Shown: piece by piece, positions 33,033-43,007 of the stretch
Layout of the letters: each line of letters opens with the position of its first letter
Position numbering within the stretch: position 1 is the first letter of the stretch
Assembly: GCA_009773165.1 (NCBI GenBank)
Contig: WOUZ01000011.1
Coordinates: 1-64,000, forward strand
Source: Bacteroidota bacterium
GTDB lineage: Bacteria; Bacteroidota; Bacteroidia; Bacteroidales; F082
Length of the DNA: 64,000 nucleotides
Reading direction: 5' to 3'
The notes under the pieces: model-generated
Databases searched by the model: none
What the model was told of the DNA's origin: nothing
Seen by the model: only the letters and a program-made list of their open reading frames with translations
Translations under genes and position numbers: made by a program

Positions 33033-35348
33033 TTAAAAAGGATAACCTATAGCAACGTTTAAAATCAAATTTTCATTTCTCCATTGCGGATTACCAATAT
33101 CTATCTGATTTATTACCCATCTGTTATTTTGTTCGAGCCATGGTTTGCGCAAAGGCGTTGCGAGATCGAACCTTAAAACAAAAAACGATACATCCACCCT
33201 TAAACCAACACCTGCACCAACTGCAATTTCATTTGCGAACCCTGAAAATGAAAAAGGTTCTCCCAATTTGGAAGGATTTGATTTCAAAAGCCAAACATTC
33301 CCGGCATCAACAAATACTGCCCCTTTAAAAAAGCGGTAAATTCCAAAACGATACTCTGCATTAACTTCCAGTTTTATGTCACCTCCAAGTTGTAAAAAAC
33401 CAATGCTGTCATTATTTTGGTTATATGTACCCGGGCCTAAAGAATTTATTGTAAACGCACGGATACTGCTTGGTCCGCCACTAAAAAACTGCCTGGTGTA
33501 AGGTAACACGGAAGAGTTTCCATAAGGTCTGGCAACACCTGCATAGGCTCTCAGCACCAATCTGTTTTTATCGGGAAAATTGTAAAATCCACGGCCTTCA
33601 ACACTTAACCTGACATATTGTGAGTATACCGATCCCGCAATGGTTGATGGGTTTTCTGATGAAATCTTTTTCCCTGATATAACTTTTGCCAGCGAAAACA
33701 CATTACCTGCAGCCTCAGAGGTGAGCTGAAAAAAGTACTGCATCTTTTTAAGAGATAGAACTTGCTCGTTAAACGTATAAATATATGTTCCACCGGCAAT
33801 AAACTGCTCTTCATAGCTTTTTTTCAGGAAAGGATTATCAGTAAGCAATTGATTGAATTCGGCTGATTCGTTCGAAAGTTTGGTAAAGCTTATGTTTACC
33901 GGATTTAATTCATGATCCTGCCTTATATCGGATTTCCATTTATACCCATACCTGAATTGAAATGAACTCATATCGAAGTAGTTAACTCTTTTTGAAAACA
34001 TATATGAAAGCGAGAAACGTGTTTTTGGAATATATAAACTGCTCGTTCTATTAATTTTAAAAGGCACAAAAAAGCGCGGAAAATACAACTCTACCTGCGG
34101 ATTTAGCGAAAAGGAATACAAATTTTTGGTTGCCCCGCTAAATTGTGCCTCAAATGATGCCGCCATGCTAAGGTTCAATAATTCAGCACCCCTGAATGTG
34201 TTCCTGTTGATATAACTTGTATTCAACCTTGGCCCGGTATAATTATTTGATTTAGAAACAAGTTCCAGTTCCGCCCTGAAAGTATGAACTGGCATGGGTG
34301 TCATTAAGATGGTGACATCCAGAAAACCTGTTGCTGAGGTATCGCTTTTAGCAAAGTTCATCCGGACGAATTTGAAATTACCCATCGTCATCAGCCGGTT
34401 GAGGGTGGTGTTGTGGTTTTTTCGTGAATAGATTTCGTTTTTCTTTAAATATACCGACCGTGCAATTACTTTTGGCCTGATTTTCATTTCCAAATCTTTC
34501 CCAAGGAAATAAATCCCCTGATACACAAGCGTGTCTTTTATCTGACCTGCCTCTTCCTCATTGAGCGAATAATCCTGATCAACAATCACATTGTTAATGC
34601 GGTATACACTTAAAGCCTCCGCTGGAATGCTGTCTTTCAAGGTAAGCCTCAAAGTTACATCATGGTTTATTTTTGAAGTATCTGCTTTGAAAAGTAAATG
34701 TTCAGGATTGAAGTAGAAATATCCGTTGTCCTTCAATAAGGCATCAATTCGTATTCTTTCGATTTTCAGGATTTCAAGACCGTAATCATGACCCGGCTTT
34801 ATCAATGATTTTCCCTTTTCTGACAGCATAAGGCTGTTTATACTGCTGTCAGAAATAGCATAAGTAATCTCTTTAACTACATATGGGTCATGGATATGGC
34901 CGGTGTAAATCACTTTAGCCATTCTACCCTTTTCAACAATTTTGTATTCGGTATAACTTCTGAAAATCCCGATATTGAAAAACCTGGCATCAATAATTGC
35001 TGAACTGACTGCAGGTTTAACACTGCTCATCAAAACTGGAGTTTCTCCTGTTTTTTTCAGCCATTTTTTAAACTTTCCTTTAGGGTTTTCGCCTGCTTGA
35101 TTGTACATCCATAATTTTAGTCTGATGCCCAAAATTTTCTTATTCGGTTCGGGCCGCACAGCGTTTTCTGCAATGCTTTTTATAGAACGTTTCTTCCTTT
35201 TATGAATCTTATCAACTGATTCCAGTTTGATAACCGCTCCGGTATAAAGTTTCTCGTCAGGCGGCAAATGCTTTGTGACATTACATGCTGCTAAAAACAG
35301 GCAGGTAATGAACAGAATACTTATATTTTTAATGGAGAGGGCCATCAT
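33033..35348 (-). CDS. tamL: BamA-family outer-membrane lipoprotein TamL
   Basis: A 771-residue Omp85-family protein that carries a lipoprotein signal (FLAACNVTKHLPPDEKLY; Cys near residue 22), the hallmark of the Bacteroidota TamL group. POTRA-like repeats span about 30-400 and the C-terminal half is a 16-strand-type beta barrel. The barrel motif RQFFSGGPSSIRAF near residue 620 matches the conserved Omp85 loop, and the end GVGLRVDVSFFVLRFDLATPL is typical of the family. With TamB it should move lipids or assemble proteins in the outer membrane. It overlaps the tamB stop by four bases (ATGA), so the two are translated together. Confidence 0.92.
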   Translation of the reverse strand: MMALSIKNISILFITCLFLAACNVTKHLPPDEKLYTGAVIKLESVDKIHKRKKRSIKSIAENAVRPEPNKKILGIRLKLWMYNQAGENPKGKFKKWLKKTGETPVLMSSVKPAVSSAIIDARFFNIGIFRSYTEYKIVEKGRMAKVIYTGHIHDPYVVKEITYAISDSSINSLMLSEKGKSLIKPGHDYGLEILKIERIRIDALLKDNGYFYFNPEHLLFKADTSKINHDVTLRLTLKDSIPAEALSVYRINNVIVDQDYSLNEEEAGQIKDTLVYQGIYFLGKDLEMKIRPKVIARSVYLKKNEIYSRKNHNTTLNRLMTMGNFKFVRMNFAKSDTSATGFLDVTILMTPMPVHTFRAELELVSKSNNYTGPRLNTSYINRNTFRGAELLNLSMAASFEAQFSGATKNLYSFSLNPQVELYFPRFFVPFKINRTSSLYIPKTRFSLSYMFSKRVNYFDMSSFQFRYGYKWKSDIRQDHELNPVNISFTKLSNESAEFNQLLTDNPFLKKSYEEQFIAGGTYIYTFNEQVLSLKKMQYFFQLTSEAAGNVFSLAKVISGKKISSENPSTIAGSVYSQYVRLSVEGRGFYNFPDKNRLVLRAYAGVARPYGNSSVLPYTRQFFSGGPSSIRAFTINSLGPGTYNQNNDSIGFLQLGGDIKLEVNAEYRFGIYRFFKGAVFVDAGNVWLLKSNPSKLGEPFSFSGFANEIAVGAGVGLRVDVSFFVLRFDLATPLRKPWLEQNNRWVINQIDIGNPQWRNENLILNVAIGYPF

Positions 35349-38300
35349 TCTTTTTTTTCAGATTGAATCCCTTTTTTTTTAGCTGATCTGAACAGATCTT
35401 TCCACTTATTGAAATCGCGGACATAAGAAATACCTAATCCTGTCTCAACTATCTGACCTTCAATTGCACCTTCGTATTGATAGTTTCTAAAACCTTTCAA
35501 GCGATAACGGCCATCTTTAGCCAATTTGTACTCTATGGTAACATCGCTGGTGATATCACTGGCTGTATTTTTCTTGGCCTTTTCTCCTTCAACATCCACA
35601 TTACCACCCACCTGAACGGACAAGCGCTCATTGAAGAGTTGCTTCTTAAGTCCGATTTCCACCTGTGTTCTACCTTCAGCTTGTCCCGATCCATAGTCAT
35701 CATACGATTGAATATCGAAATTCAATTCAACTCCAGGTACAACCTTTGAGCTCAACTGGTTGAGTTGTGCCGATAAAAATTTCCCGACTGTTGCACGCAC
35801 AATTGTTGAGGCCCCGTTATTTGCATCCGATTGCAAGGGGTTCTCCTGTATAAACCTGCCCAAAACCAAAAGTGCGAATACCTGCTTGTTTAAGCCTGAA
35901 GGATCTTCGTTGAGCATATTCAGTTTCGCATTTACGCGCCCTCCCAAAATTCCTTTATTCTCAGGAGGCAATTGTATCTCAAAGCTTATTTCGGGGTGCA
36001 GAATTTCCCCGCGCAGCTTCAAAAGAACCCAAAACATATACTTCTGCTTGTAAGCGCTCTTATCCATTTCGCTTTCTTCCGCCATTTGATCAGCCACCAG
36101 ATCGATAGGTGAAGCACGTAAAGCGTAGGTCGCGTTTATAGATATTTCAGCATCCAGCGGATCGCCATTCCAGATGATGGTGCTGCCGGGATTTATATCA
36201 AATTTTCTTTTTATGACGGACTGCAGCGAAACAAGGTAGCTGCCTTCATCAAGATTGTAAGCCCCGGTAAGGCTCATTTTCCCGCTTCTGTCCATGGTAA
36301 AACTTAACGCAGCCTCACCTCTTACAACCAACGAATCAGTGGATGAAGGATCCATCAACAGGCGAAGTGTTGCCTCTTTATCAATTTCAATGAAAGAGGA
36401 TAAATCAAATCCGCTGAGGCTTGTTTTTTGTGTTTTTTTATCCAGGTCTTTATAAATGATTGAATTGAGTTGCAACGAATCTTCAAATTCGACAACATCC
36501 TCTCCCCTGTCGGTGGTAAGTTTATTCTCGGGTACAGCAAAAGTAAAATTTGAACCATTCTTCATCTTTACTTTTGCAACTACCACAGGAAGAGACATTG
36601 GTCCGTTAATATCAATCTTGCTGTCTACGATCATCCTGCCGAAGAAATTCTTATTGTCTTCAGAAGTAGTGTTTAACAAAAGGAAGTCTTTCGTTTTCAT
36701 TTGAATGTCAAAAACAAAGTCTTTAAACTGTTTCATTTTAACCGATCCGTCAATAATTGCAGAATTTTTGCCGGCATCCAAAAGCGTAAATGAATTAAAG
36801 TAAATGCCATCCTCTTTTAAATATATTGTTTCATGCTTTAGTTCTAACCTGTTATTGAGCACCGCCGGATTTAAAAATGCATCATTGAAAACCAGTTCAC
36901 CAGTTATCTGAGGTGCAGCAATTGAGCCATTTATAGCTATATTTCCAGTAAGTGTCCCGGTTGCCTCGGTTATCTGACCCATCGAAAATGCCTCGATTGT
37001 CTTCATTGAAAGCGATTGGATATCAGTCGTTACACTGACCGAATTATTATCTCCATTCGGAATATAATACCCTTTTGCAACCAGATTGTTCTCATTTCCA
37101 GACAATTTCACATTGAGATCAAACCCTTCTCCGGTCGGATTGTCGGCTTTCACTGAAAGATTACCAATTGATACATCACGTACAAAAAGGTTACGAATAC
37201 TGGCGTCTGCAATAATGCCATAGCTGCTATCAACTTTCTTCAGCAATACATTTCCATCCACGATTCCTTTTACCAGACTTGAGTCTTTTTCTATGATTTG
37301 GGAAATGTCGTCCAGTTTAAAATTCTTTATCTCAATTTTTAAATCATCATTGAATCTATCGTGAACCGAAGCGATGTTTATCCGGCTTTCATTATTTGTC
37401 ATAAAAAGCTGATGGATCAGCAAACCATCTTTCCCGAATTCGATAAAATTATCAGCGGCAATGTCCCAACGGTTATTCATCAGGTAAAAATCTTTGGGAT
37501 CAAGCACAAGTTTGTAATTGGCTTTTTCGCGTGTAAGCTGAGAACGAATCACAAGCTTCTTGCTGAGATTATCGGCAATGGATGAAATGTTGGCGTAAAT
37601 CGTTTGCTCAGCGAGTTTGCCATCTAAAAGGAAATTGTCAAGTTTAATTTGACCTTTCGAAATACTGCTGCCCGAAAGCTTATAGTTTAATGCCGAAGGA
37701 TCAGAATTCACATCAAGCACCAGATCAAGTATTTGAGTAGTACCATAAACTATTTTATTCATGTTTGCTGATAACTTCAGGTCGTTTTTTTCGCTGTCGA
37801 AACTTCCCTGAATGATACCTGGTTCGAATTCTTTTAGCTGGGGCAAAAGAACCTGCGCCAGTATAGGGTGATTTTTCAATTGTATTTCAAACGTAAAATC
37901 GGTTGGCTCACGATCCTTTTTTACCTGAACGCTGTCGGAAAACGAAAAATAGCGGTTGACAAAATTACTGAGCTCAGCCGATATGTCAGCGGGTGAAATT
38001 GTCCCGGAATATTTTATGCCAATCAGGGCACTACTGAAATCCAATTTGCTTTTTCTACTTTCATTAATCGAAGCAAATAACAGGGAATCAAGCGTGTAAA
38101 CTTTCTCATCTTTCGCAACTATCATGCTTGATATTCTAGCTTTTCCATTCATTTTATTTACTGTGCCGCCTTTTAAATCAGCAGCCGCAACAAAACCAAT
38201 CCTGATATCATCTTTTGTAACATGGAGTTTTTGAAGATTGGCCCCAAATACTTCCAGACGAAATTTGAATTTTTCCTGATATGGATTCAAATTTACAAGC

Positions 38301-40324
38301 CCGTCAAAATCAAAGGCTGCATTTTCATCTTTCAGAGTTATCTTGCCTTCGAATTCCTGCCCCCTAATGTTCCCATCAACCACAAGGTTATGATAAGCAT
38401 ACTTTTTCAGAAACATCTCTGATACTTCTGCATCAATTTTTGCAGTGATGCTGCTTTTATCAAGCCCATGTCCTGCCACTTCAGCAGCTAAGGTTACAGG
38501 GCCAAACATTGCTGTATCTTTCAACAGGCGGCCAACATCGAAAGCGTTTATACTTACTTTGCTTCTGAAATTTCCGTTGTTATCGATTTGTGCAAAAAGA
38601 TTTGCTGCTCCAAAGCTGCTGCGCATTCCAACCGTTGATTCAAAGGCTTTTATCGTCCCTTTGAAAGCAATCAGCATGTTTATATTTTGCGGGAGTTCGA
38701 TGCTTTTCGGTAGCACAGGACCAGTTATTGACAGTATGTCGTGCCTGCTTGTATGTATTTTCAGATTGAAAAAATTAAAAAACGCAGATTGCACATCCGG
38801 CAAACCTGCGATGTTAAAATTAGTCGTTAAAAGAGTTCCGGACCCGGTTTTGATTACCATATTTTCACCATTCAGCTTGTTCAGCTTTCCATAAATATCT
38901 CCTGAAACAGAGGTAATAGTTGACTTATTTTCGAAGAAAGACTGCTTTGCAAGTTGAGGGATGAAATAGAGAACATCAGCATTTTCGATCCTTACATCTT
39001 CAAGTTTCAAATTCAACTCCAAAAGCGGAATAGAATCTTTTAATGATTTTAATGAAGCATAGCGTATGTTCATATCTGCCATTACCGAAGAATTGGCTGT
39101 TTCAGCTCTGAGTCTTTTCATCGAAATGGAATGCTGATCCATGCTGAATGCTGTTTCAAATTTTGTAATAGAAAAATTATTCTGATCGATGGCACTGAAA
39201 CTTTCTATTACTATTTGAGTCGCCTCAGGAGCATAAGATAAATCTGTTGCTTCAAGATTTAAATGACTGAACATAAGGTGATTTACATCAAAAGTATTTT
39301 TTGTTTCAGGTTTATTGGCAACAACATAAGCAAGCGAGTTTTCGTTCAGGACAATACTACTGGCAGTAACTTTCCAGTTGCTCGCTGTGGTTTCGCTGTC
39401 TAAAACAATGGTGGTGTCAGAAGAAGAAGCAGAATCGACCGTATTGTACTTTATTTCACTTTTTGACAGGGATATTTGATCCATTGAGACCAATTCTTTT
39501 TGCAAATCGACAAATCCATTGTCTAACTCAAAACGGTTAATAACAGCAATTACTGACTGTTTGCGAGTTAGGTCAGCATATTCAATAGTTGAATTGGCGA
39601 TTTGAATCTTTTTGGCTGTTAATTCTGGCAATGCGCTTTCTGATTCTGTATTATTTGAAGTTGATGGCATTTCGTTCTCAACTTTTGCATTCAGGTTTTC
39701 AACACTCAGTTTTTCAATGTTGTAAATGGATTTAGCTATATCAATTTCATTCATTTCCAGCATTATACTCCCGACTGCTGCATAAACATCCATCCCCCCG
39801 TATTGATCCTCATAACGAATACGGATGTTTTCGAGATTAACTTTATCAATACTGAAAGTCCATTTAGATACCGAATCAGGCTGAACTTTTATTTGATCGG
39901 TAGTATCGCTGAATGCAGTTAACAAAAAGTTATAGTTGAAAAGCGAATCAGTTTTAGTGTTGTGCAAGTTGATCGCAGTATTTTTCAACGCGAGCGAATT
40001 TAGAGATATTTTGCTCGAAATCAAGTCGTAAAGTGCAATATTAACATTTAACTTACCTGCAAAAAGTAAGGTGTCACTATTCAAATCCTCCATAAACAGA
40101 CCTTCGATAACAACTGATTTTGGAAATGAAATGCTGATCTTATTTATCGCTACGCGCGTATGAGTTTTGTCGCTTACATACGAAGTGGCAGCCTTTACAA
40201 TCCTGTTTTGGATGGATGGAATCTGAATAAGAGCAGCTGTAATCAGGAATATGATCAGCAGAATTGTGGCTATCCACAAAACAACTACCAATGTTTTCCT
40301 TAAAATGGATCGTGCTTTTTTCAA
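35345..40324 (-). CDS. tamB: translocation and assembly module protein TamB
   Basis: A 1659-residue AsmA-like/TamB protein. One N-terminal membrane helix (VVLWIATILLIIFLITAAL, about 14-32) anchors it in the inner membrane. The rest is a very long repetitive beta-rich region that would span the periplasm as a lipid-conducting groove. The C-terminal about 350 residues are the conserved TamB (DUF490) domain, including LSFTMDRSGKMSLTGAYNL, then VFALLVLGRF and KFLSAQLNQLSSKVVPG. TamB works with its outer-membrane Omp85 partner in lipid transport and envelope homeostasis. The partner tamL follows with a four-base overlap. Confidence 0.93.
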   Translation of the reverse strand: MKKARSILRKTLVVVLWIATILLIIFLITAALIQIPSIQNRIVKAATSYVSDKTHTRVAINKISISFPKSVVIEGLFMEDLNSDTLLFAGKLNVNIALYDLISSKISLNSLALKNTAINLHNTKTDSLFNYNFLLTAFSDTTDQIKVQPDSVSKWTFSIDKVNLENIRIRYEDQYGGMDVYAAVGSIMLEMNEIDIAKSIYNIEKLSVENLNAKVENEMPSTSNNTESESALPELTAKKIQIANSTIEYADLTRKQSVIAVINRFELDNGFVDLQKELVSMDQISLSKSEIKYNTVDSASSSDTTIVLDSETTASNWKVTASSIVLNENSLAYVVANKPETKNTFDVNHLMFSHLNLEATDLSYAPEATQIVIESFSAIDQNNFSITKFETAFSMDQHSISMKRLRAETANSSVMADMNIRYASLKSLKDSIPLLELNLKLEDVRIENADVLYFIPQLAKQSFFENKSTITSVSGDIYGKLNKLNGENMVIKTGSGTLLTTNFNIAGLPDVQSAFFNFFNLKIHTSRHDILSITGPVLPKSIELPQNINMLIAFKGTIKAFESTVGMRSSFGAANLFAQIDNNGNFRSKVSINAFDVGRLLKDTAMFGPVTLAAEVAGHGLDKSSITAKIDAEVSEMFLKKYAYHNLVVDGNIRGQEFEGKITLKDENAAFDFDGLVNLNPYQEKFKFRLEVFGANLQKLHVTKDDIRIGFVAAADLKGGTVNKMNGKARISSMIVAKDEKVYTLDSLLFASINESRKSKLDFSSALIGIKYSGTISPADISAELSNFVNRYFSFSDSVQVKKDREPTDFTFEIQLKNHPILAQVLLPQLKEFEPGIIQGSFDSEKNDLKLSANMNKIVYGTTQILDLVLDVNSDPSALNYKLSGSSISKGQIKLDNFLLDGKLAEQTIYANISSIADNLSKKLVIRSQLTREKANYKLVLDPKDFYLMNNRWDIAADNFIEFGKDGLLIHQLFMTNNESRINIASVHDRFNDDLKIEIKNFKLDDISQIIEKDSSLVKGIVDGNVLLKKVDSSYGIIADASIRNLFVRDVSIGNLSVKADNPTGEGFDLNVKLSGNENNLVAKGYYIPNGDNNSVSVTTDIQSLSMKTIEAFSMGQITEATGTLTGNIAINGSIAAPQITGELVFNDAFLNPAVLNNRLELKHETIYLKEDGIYFNSFTLLDAGKNSAIIDGSVKMKQFKDFVFDIQMKTKDFLLLNTTSEDNKNFFGRMIVDSKIDINGPMSLPVVVAKVKMKNGSNFTFAVPENKLTTDRGEDVVEFEDSLQLNSIIYKDLDKKTQKTSLSGFDLSSFIEIDKEATLRLLMDPSSTDSLVVRGEAALSFTMDRSGKMSLTGAYNLDEGSYLVSLQSVIKRKFDINPGSTIIWNGDPLDAEISINATYALRASPIDLVADQMAEESEMDKSAYKQKYMFWVLLKLRGEILHPEISFEIQLPPENKGILGGRVNAKLNMLNEDPSGLNKQVFALLVLGRFIQENPLQSDANNGASTIVRATVGKFLSAQLNQLSSKVVPGVELNFDIQSYDDYGSGQAEGRTQVEIGLKKQLFNERLSVQVGGNVDVEGEKAKKNTASDITSDVTIEYKLAKDGRYRLKGFRNYQYEGAIEGQIVETGLGISYVRDFNKWKDLFRSAKKKGIQSEKKE

Positions 40325-40334
40325 TTACCAAATT

Positions 40335-40727
40335 TTATGTTTTATCCTTTGCGCTAAAAACCAATATTATAGAGTCATTTATAAAGTGTAATTCCGTGAT
40401 GTAAAAGAAACCTAAAAACACATCCATTTCTGGAAATTTTTTTAGATCAATTAATATTTCTTCATTTTTTGAGTTCCACTCAATAGGTATCGATTTGAGT
40501 TTTTCTTTTAGAAAGTAATGCGAAACTTTGGCCACTATATTTGCCAATCCATCTGCTTCGTACCGCAACAGAATCAAATCTTTTTTTACATCTTTTATTA
40601 TCAACACCACCGAATCAATGTATACAACTTCGATTTTGTCCTCACTTATGTTATTCAATTCAATATCAATTTGATAATGATTACTTAGATAGTGTTTTAT
40701 TTCTGATAATGATAGTTCTAACCGCAT
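40335..40727 (-). CDS. hypothetical protein upstream of tamB
   Basis: A 130-residue soluble protein (MRLELSLSEIKHYL..) with alternating helix and strand patterns and no signal peptide or membrane segment. I recognise no family. It ends ten bases before tamB on the same strand and is likely co-transcribed with tamB-tamL, although a link to the envelope machinery is only positional. Confidence 0.65.
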   Translation of the reverse strand: MRLELSLSEIKHYLSNHYQIDIELNNISEDKIEVVYIDSVVLIIKDVKKDLILLRYEADGLANIVAKVSHYFLKEKLKSIPIEWNSKNEEILIDLKKFPEMDVFLGFFYITELHFINDSIILVFSAKDKT

Positions 40728-40802
40728 TGTGTTTTGTATTTAAAATTTAAATATTGAAAGCAAGTTACCTCGCTTCCAGACAAGTTAATAAAGAACTCAT
40801 AC

Positions 40803-41498
40803 TTACTTTAAAAGTAAAACCTTCAACAATTCCTTTGCCGCAGCCTCTGAGGATGCAGGGTTTTGTCCGGTTATCAGCAAACCATCCGTTTTGACATAAA
40901 CACCCCAATCAGGTCCGCAACTGTAATGGCCTCCCAACTCCTTAATTTTCTCCTCCAATAAAAAGGGCACTATTTTGGTTAGTTTAATAGCTTCCTCTTC
41001 CGAATTCGAAAAGCCTGTAACCTCTTTATCTTTAAGCAGTGGCTCACCATTTGGTGCTTTAGTGTTGACCAATGCTGAAGGTGCATGGCAAACAAAAGCC
41101 AATGGCTTATTGCTTTTATAAAACTCTTCGATCAAAGCAATAGATACGTTGTCTGTTGCAAGATCCCACAACGGGCCATGACCTCCGGGATAAAAAACAG
41201 CATCATAATCTGCCACGTTCACTTCATTAAGTCTAACGGTATGAGCCACTTTATCAATTACGTCAAAATCACCATAAAATCTTTTGGTGGCGGCGGTTTG
41301 CGCATCAGGAGCTTCACTTTTGGGGTCAACAGGTGGCTGACCTCCTTTGGGTGATGCAATGGTTAATTGGGCACCTGCATCAGCAAGCACATAATAAGGA
41401 GCGGCAAACTCCTCAATCCAAAAACCGGTTTTCTCGCCGGTATCGCCTAAATCGCTATGCGATGTCAGGACAATTAATATCTTCTGCATGTTTTCCAT
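40803..41498 (-). CDS. DJ-1/PfpI superfamily protein, Hsp31-like
   Basis: A 231-residue enzyme of the class I glutamine-amidotransferase-like fold. The nucleophile elbow FVCHAPSAL has C137 and H138, a glutamate is available at about E30 (FWIEEFAAPYYVL), and YPGGHGPLWDL near residue 103 is typical of the Hsp31/HchA and yeast Hsp31-like glyoxalase III group. Likely activities are glutathione-independent glyoxalase III (methylglyoxal to lactate) or protein repair and chaperone function. It is monocistronic. The start at 41498 or the Met three codons later gives the family N terminus. Confidence 0.88.
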   Translation of the reverse strand: MENMQKILIVLTSHSDLGDTGEKTGFWIEEFAAPYYVLADAGAQLTIASPKGGQPPVDPKSEAPDAQTAATKRFYGDFDVIDKVAHTVRLNEVNVADYDAVFYPGGHGPLWDLATDNVSIALIEEFYKSNKPLAFVCHAPSALVNTKAPNGEPLLKDKEVTGFSNSEEEAIKLTKIVPFLLEEKIKELGGHYSCGPDWGVYVKTDGLLITGQNPASSEAAAKELLKVLLLK

Positions 41499-42003
41499 TT
41501 CTATTGTTTTAAGATTTTGACTAAAAGGAATAAGCTATCGTGTTTAATCTGATGTGAATTAAGAATCATAGTACTTTGATTTATTTCTTTGATTTCAAAT
41601 GTAATTCCGAATGTGACATCGCCTTTTCATCAATAGTAACACCCAAACCCATAGCTACTTCCATTTCTGGCTGTAAATAATCATGATACTTACGCTATGG
41701 TACCAACATGGGAATCCGGAATTAATACTCAAAATAAAACGATGTAAACAGAACCGTTTATAATGGGCAAAGGTCAGCACATTCAATCTGGAAAGCATTG
41801 CATATTTAACGTAAAAAATTACAAGTTTCACACTTCAAGACAGGGTCAGAAGGTTGGAAAGTTGAAAGGTCTTAAAGTCGGAAAGTTGGAAGGTCTTGAA
41901 GTCTTAAAGTCTGGGAGGTCGGTAAGACAATAGGTTTGATGAACAGGAACTTATCTGATGACTAAAGCCCCTATCAGTGTAGTTTGCAAAGATAGCTTTC
42001 AAG
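41499..42003. other. intergenic region with low-complexity repeats
   Basis: No gene. Positions 41852-41931 contain imperfect tandem repeats built on GGAAAGTTGGAAGGTCTT and AAAGTC. A fragment like the repeat near 30118 (AGTGTAGTTTGCA) occurs near 41978. Confidence 0.45.
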
Positions 42004-42369
42004 CTAAGCAACCCGCAGAATCTTCTCCATCTTGCGGCCTTTTGCGAGTTCATCCACTAATTTGTCCAGGTATTTTACCTTTTGGGTTAAAGGATTATCG
42101 ATTTCCTCAACCCTGTAACCACAGATCAGACCGGTAATAAGATGTGCATTTGGGTTAAGCCTGGCCTTCTGAAAAAAGATTTCGAAGCTTACTTTTGCTT
42201 CGATGAGTTGATGCAGTTCTTTTTCATCAAAGCCAGTCAACCATTCAATCACCTGGTGCAGCTCTTCTTTCGTACGGCCTTTCTTCTCCACTTTTGCGAG
42301 GTAGAGTGGATAAACCGTTGCAAATGTCATCGTTGCCATCTGCAAATTGTGTTTATCTATTGTATTCAT
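42004..42369 (-). CDS. DUF2200 family protein
   Basis: A 121-residue protein with a full-length match to my memory of DUF2200: MTFATVYPLYLAKVEKKGRT, then IEWLTGFDEKEL, NPNAHLITGLICGYRVEEI and KYLDKLVDELAKGRKMEKILR. The function of the family is unknown. It lies 28 bases behind the DUF1801 gene on the same strand, and both are small, soluble and of the kind often found as single stress- or housekeeping-type genes. Confidence 0.85.
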   Translation of the reverse strand: MNTIDKHNLQMATMTFATVYPLYLAKVEKKGRTKEELHQVIEWLTGFDEKELHQLIEAKVSFEIFFQKARLNPNAHLITGLICGYRVEEIDNPLTQKVKYLDKLVDELAKGRKMEKILRVA

Positions 42370-42397
42370 TCATTTAATTTTCAGTTTATTATTTGAA

Positions 42398-42790
42398 TTA
42401 CCTCAAGCGTTCCAACTGGCCTTTTCTTTTTACAATGTTTTTATAGTCCCACTGAATTTCCCTCGATTTTTTCAGCCAGCGTTCGAGGTTGACAGGATCG
42501 ACCTGTTCAACAGAAGTGTAAAAGATTGAGGCATCTTTATATTTTTCACCTTTGACATGCAATAGGTCTTCTTCAAAATCTGCCCCGCTCCAGAACATCA
42601 GACGCATGCCTGCTTTCTGCTTACTATAGCCAACAATTGGATTACCATCAATAAACCAAACAGGGTGAGCATGCCAGATTTTGCTTTCAGCTTCAGGCAG
42701 TTGGCTGTCAATTAGTGTTGCAATCACGTGACAGATTTCTTTGTCACCCGCTGCTTGTTTTTCGTTATAGATTTGAATTTCTGTGTTCAT
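42398..42790 (-). CDS. DUF1801 family protein
   Basis: A 130-residue protein of the DUF1801 (YdhG-like) group. Marks are the N-terminal helices, KIWHAHPVWFIDGNPIVGYS, LMFWSGADFEEDLL and ASIFYTSVEQVD. The family has a frataxin-like or iron-chaperone-like fold in some members, but its role is not settled. It is the first gene of a probable pair with DUF2200. Confidence 0.8.
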   Translation of the reverse strand: MNTEIQIYNEKQAAGDKEICHVIATLIDSQLPEAESKIWHAHPVWFIDGNPIVGYSKQKAGMRLMFWSGADFEEDLLHVKGEKYKDASIFYTSVEQVDPVNLERWLKKSREIQWDYKNIVKRKGQLERLR

Positions 42791-42970
42791 GGCGGTAAAA
42801 GTAGAAAAAATTGGAAAACAGGAAATGTGAGGTTAAAAGGTGGATTTTACTTTCCTTTCCAACTGAATTGAAAAATCAGAAAAAATCCATTCAATTGTTG
42901 CACGCTGTGATTTGGCAAATGAGTATTTCGCCTTTATTCATTTTATGAATCATTCTACAACATTTTTATA

Positions 42971-42978
42971 TAATTTTG
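42971..42978 (+). promoter_or_regulatory. -7 box of the subtilase gene
   Basis: TAatTTTG, 29 bases before the ATG at 43008. The -33 side is weak. Confidence 0.45.
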
Positions 42979-43007
42979 GCTGCTTGCACTTTTACTCCAA
43001 ATTAACT

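Noticed and set aside
38445-38894. Plus-strand open frame of 149 codons opposite tamB
   Set aside because: Shadow of tamB, with Ser/Leu/Phe-rich random-looking sequence.
41852-41931. Repeats that might be a CRISPR array
   Set aside because: Units are short, unequal and directly adjacent, with no spacers, and there are no cas genes in the window.
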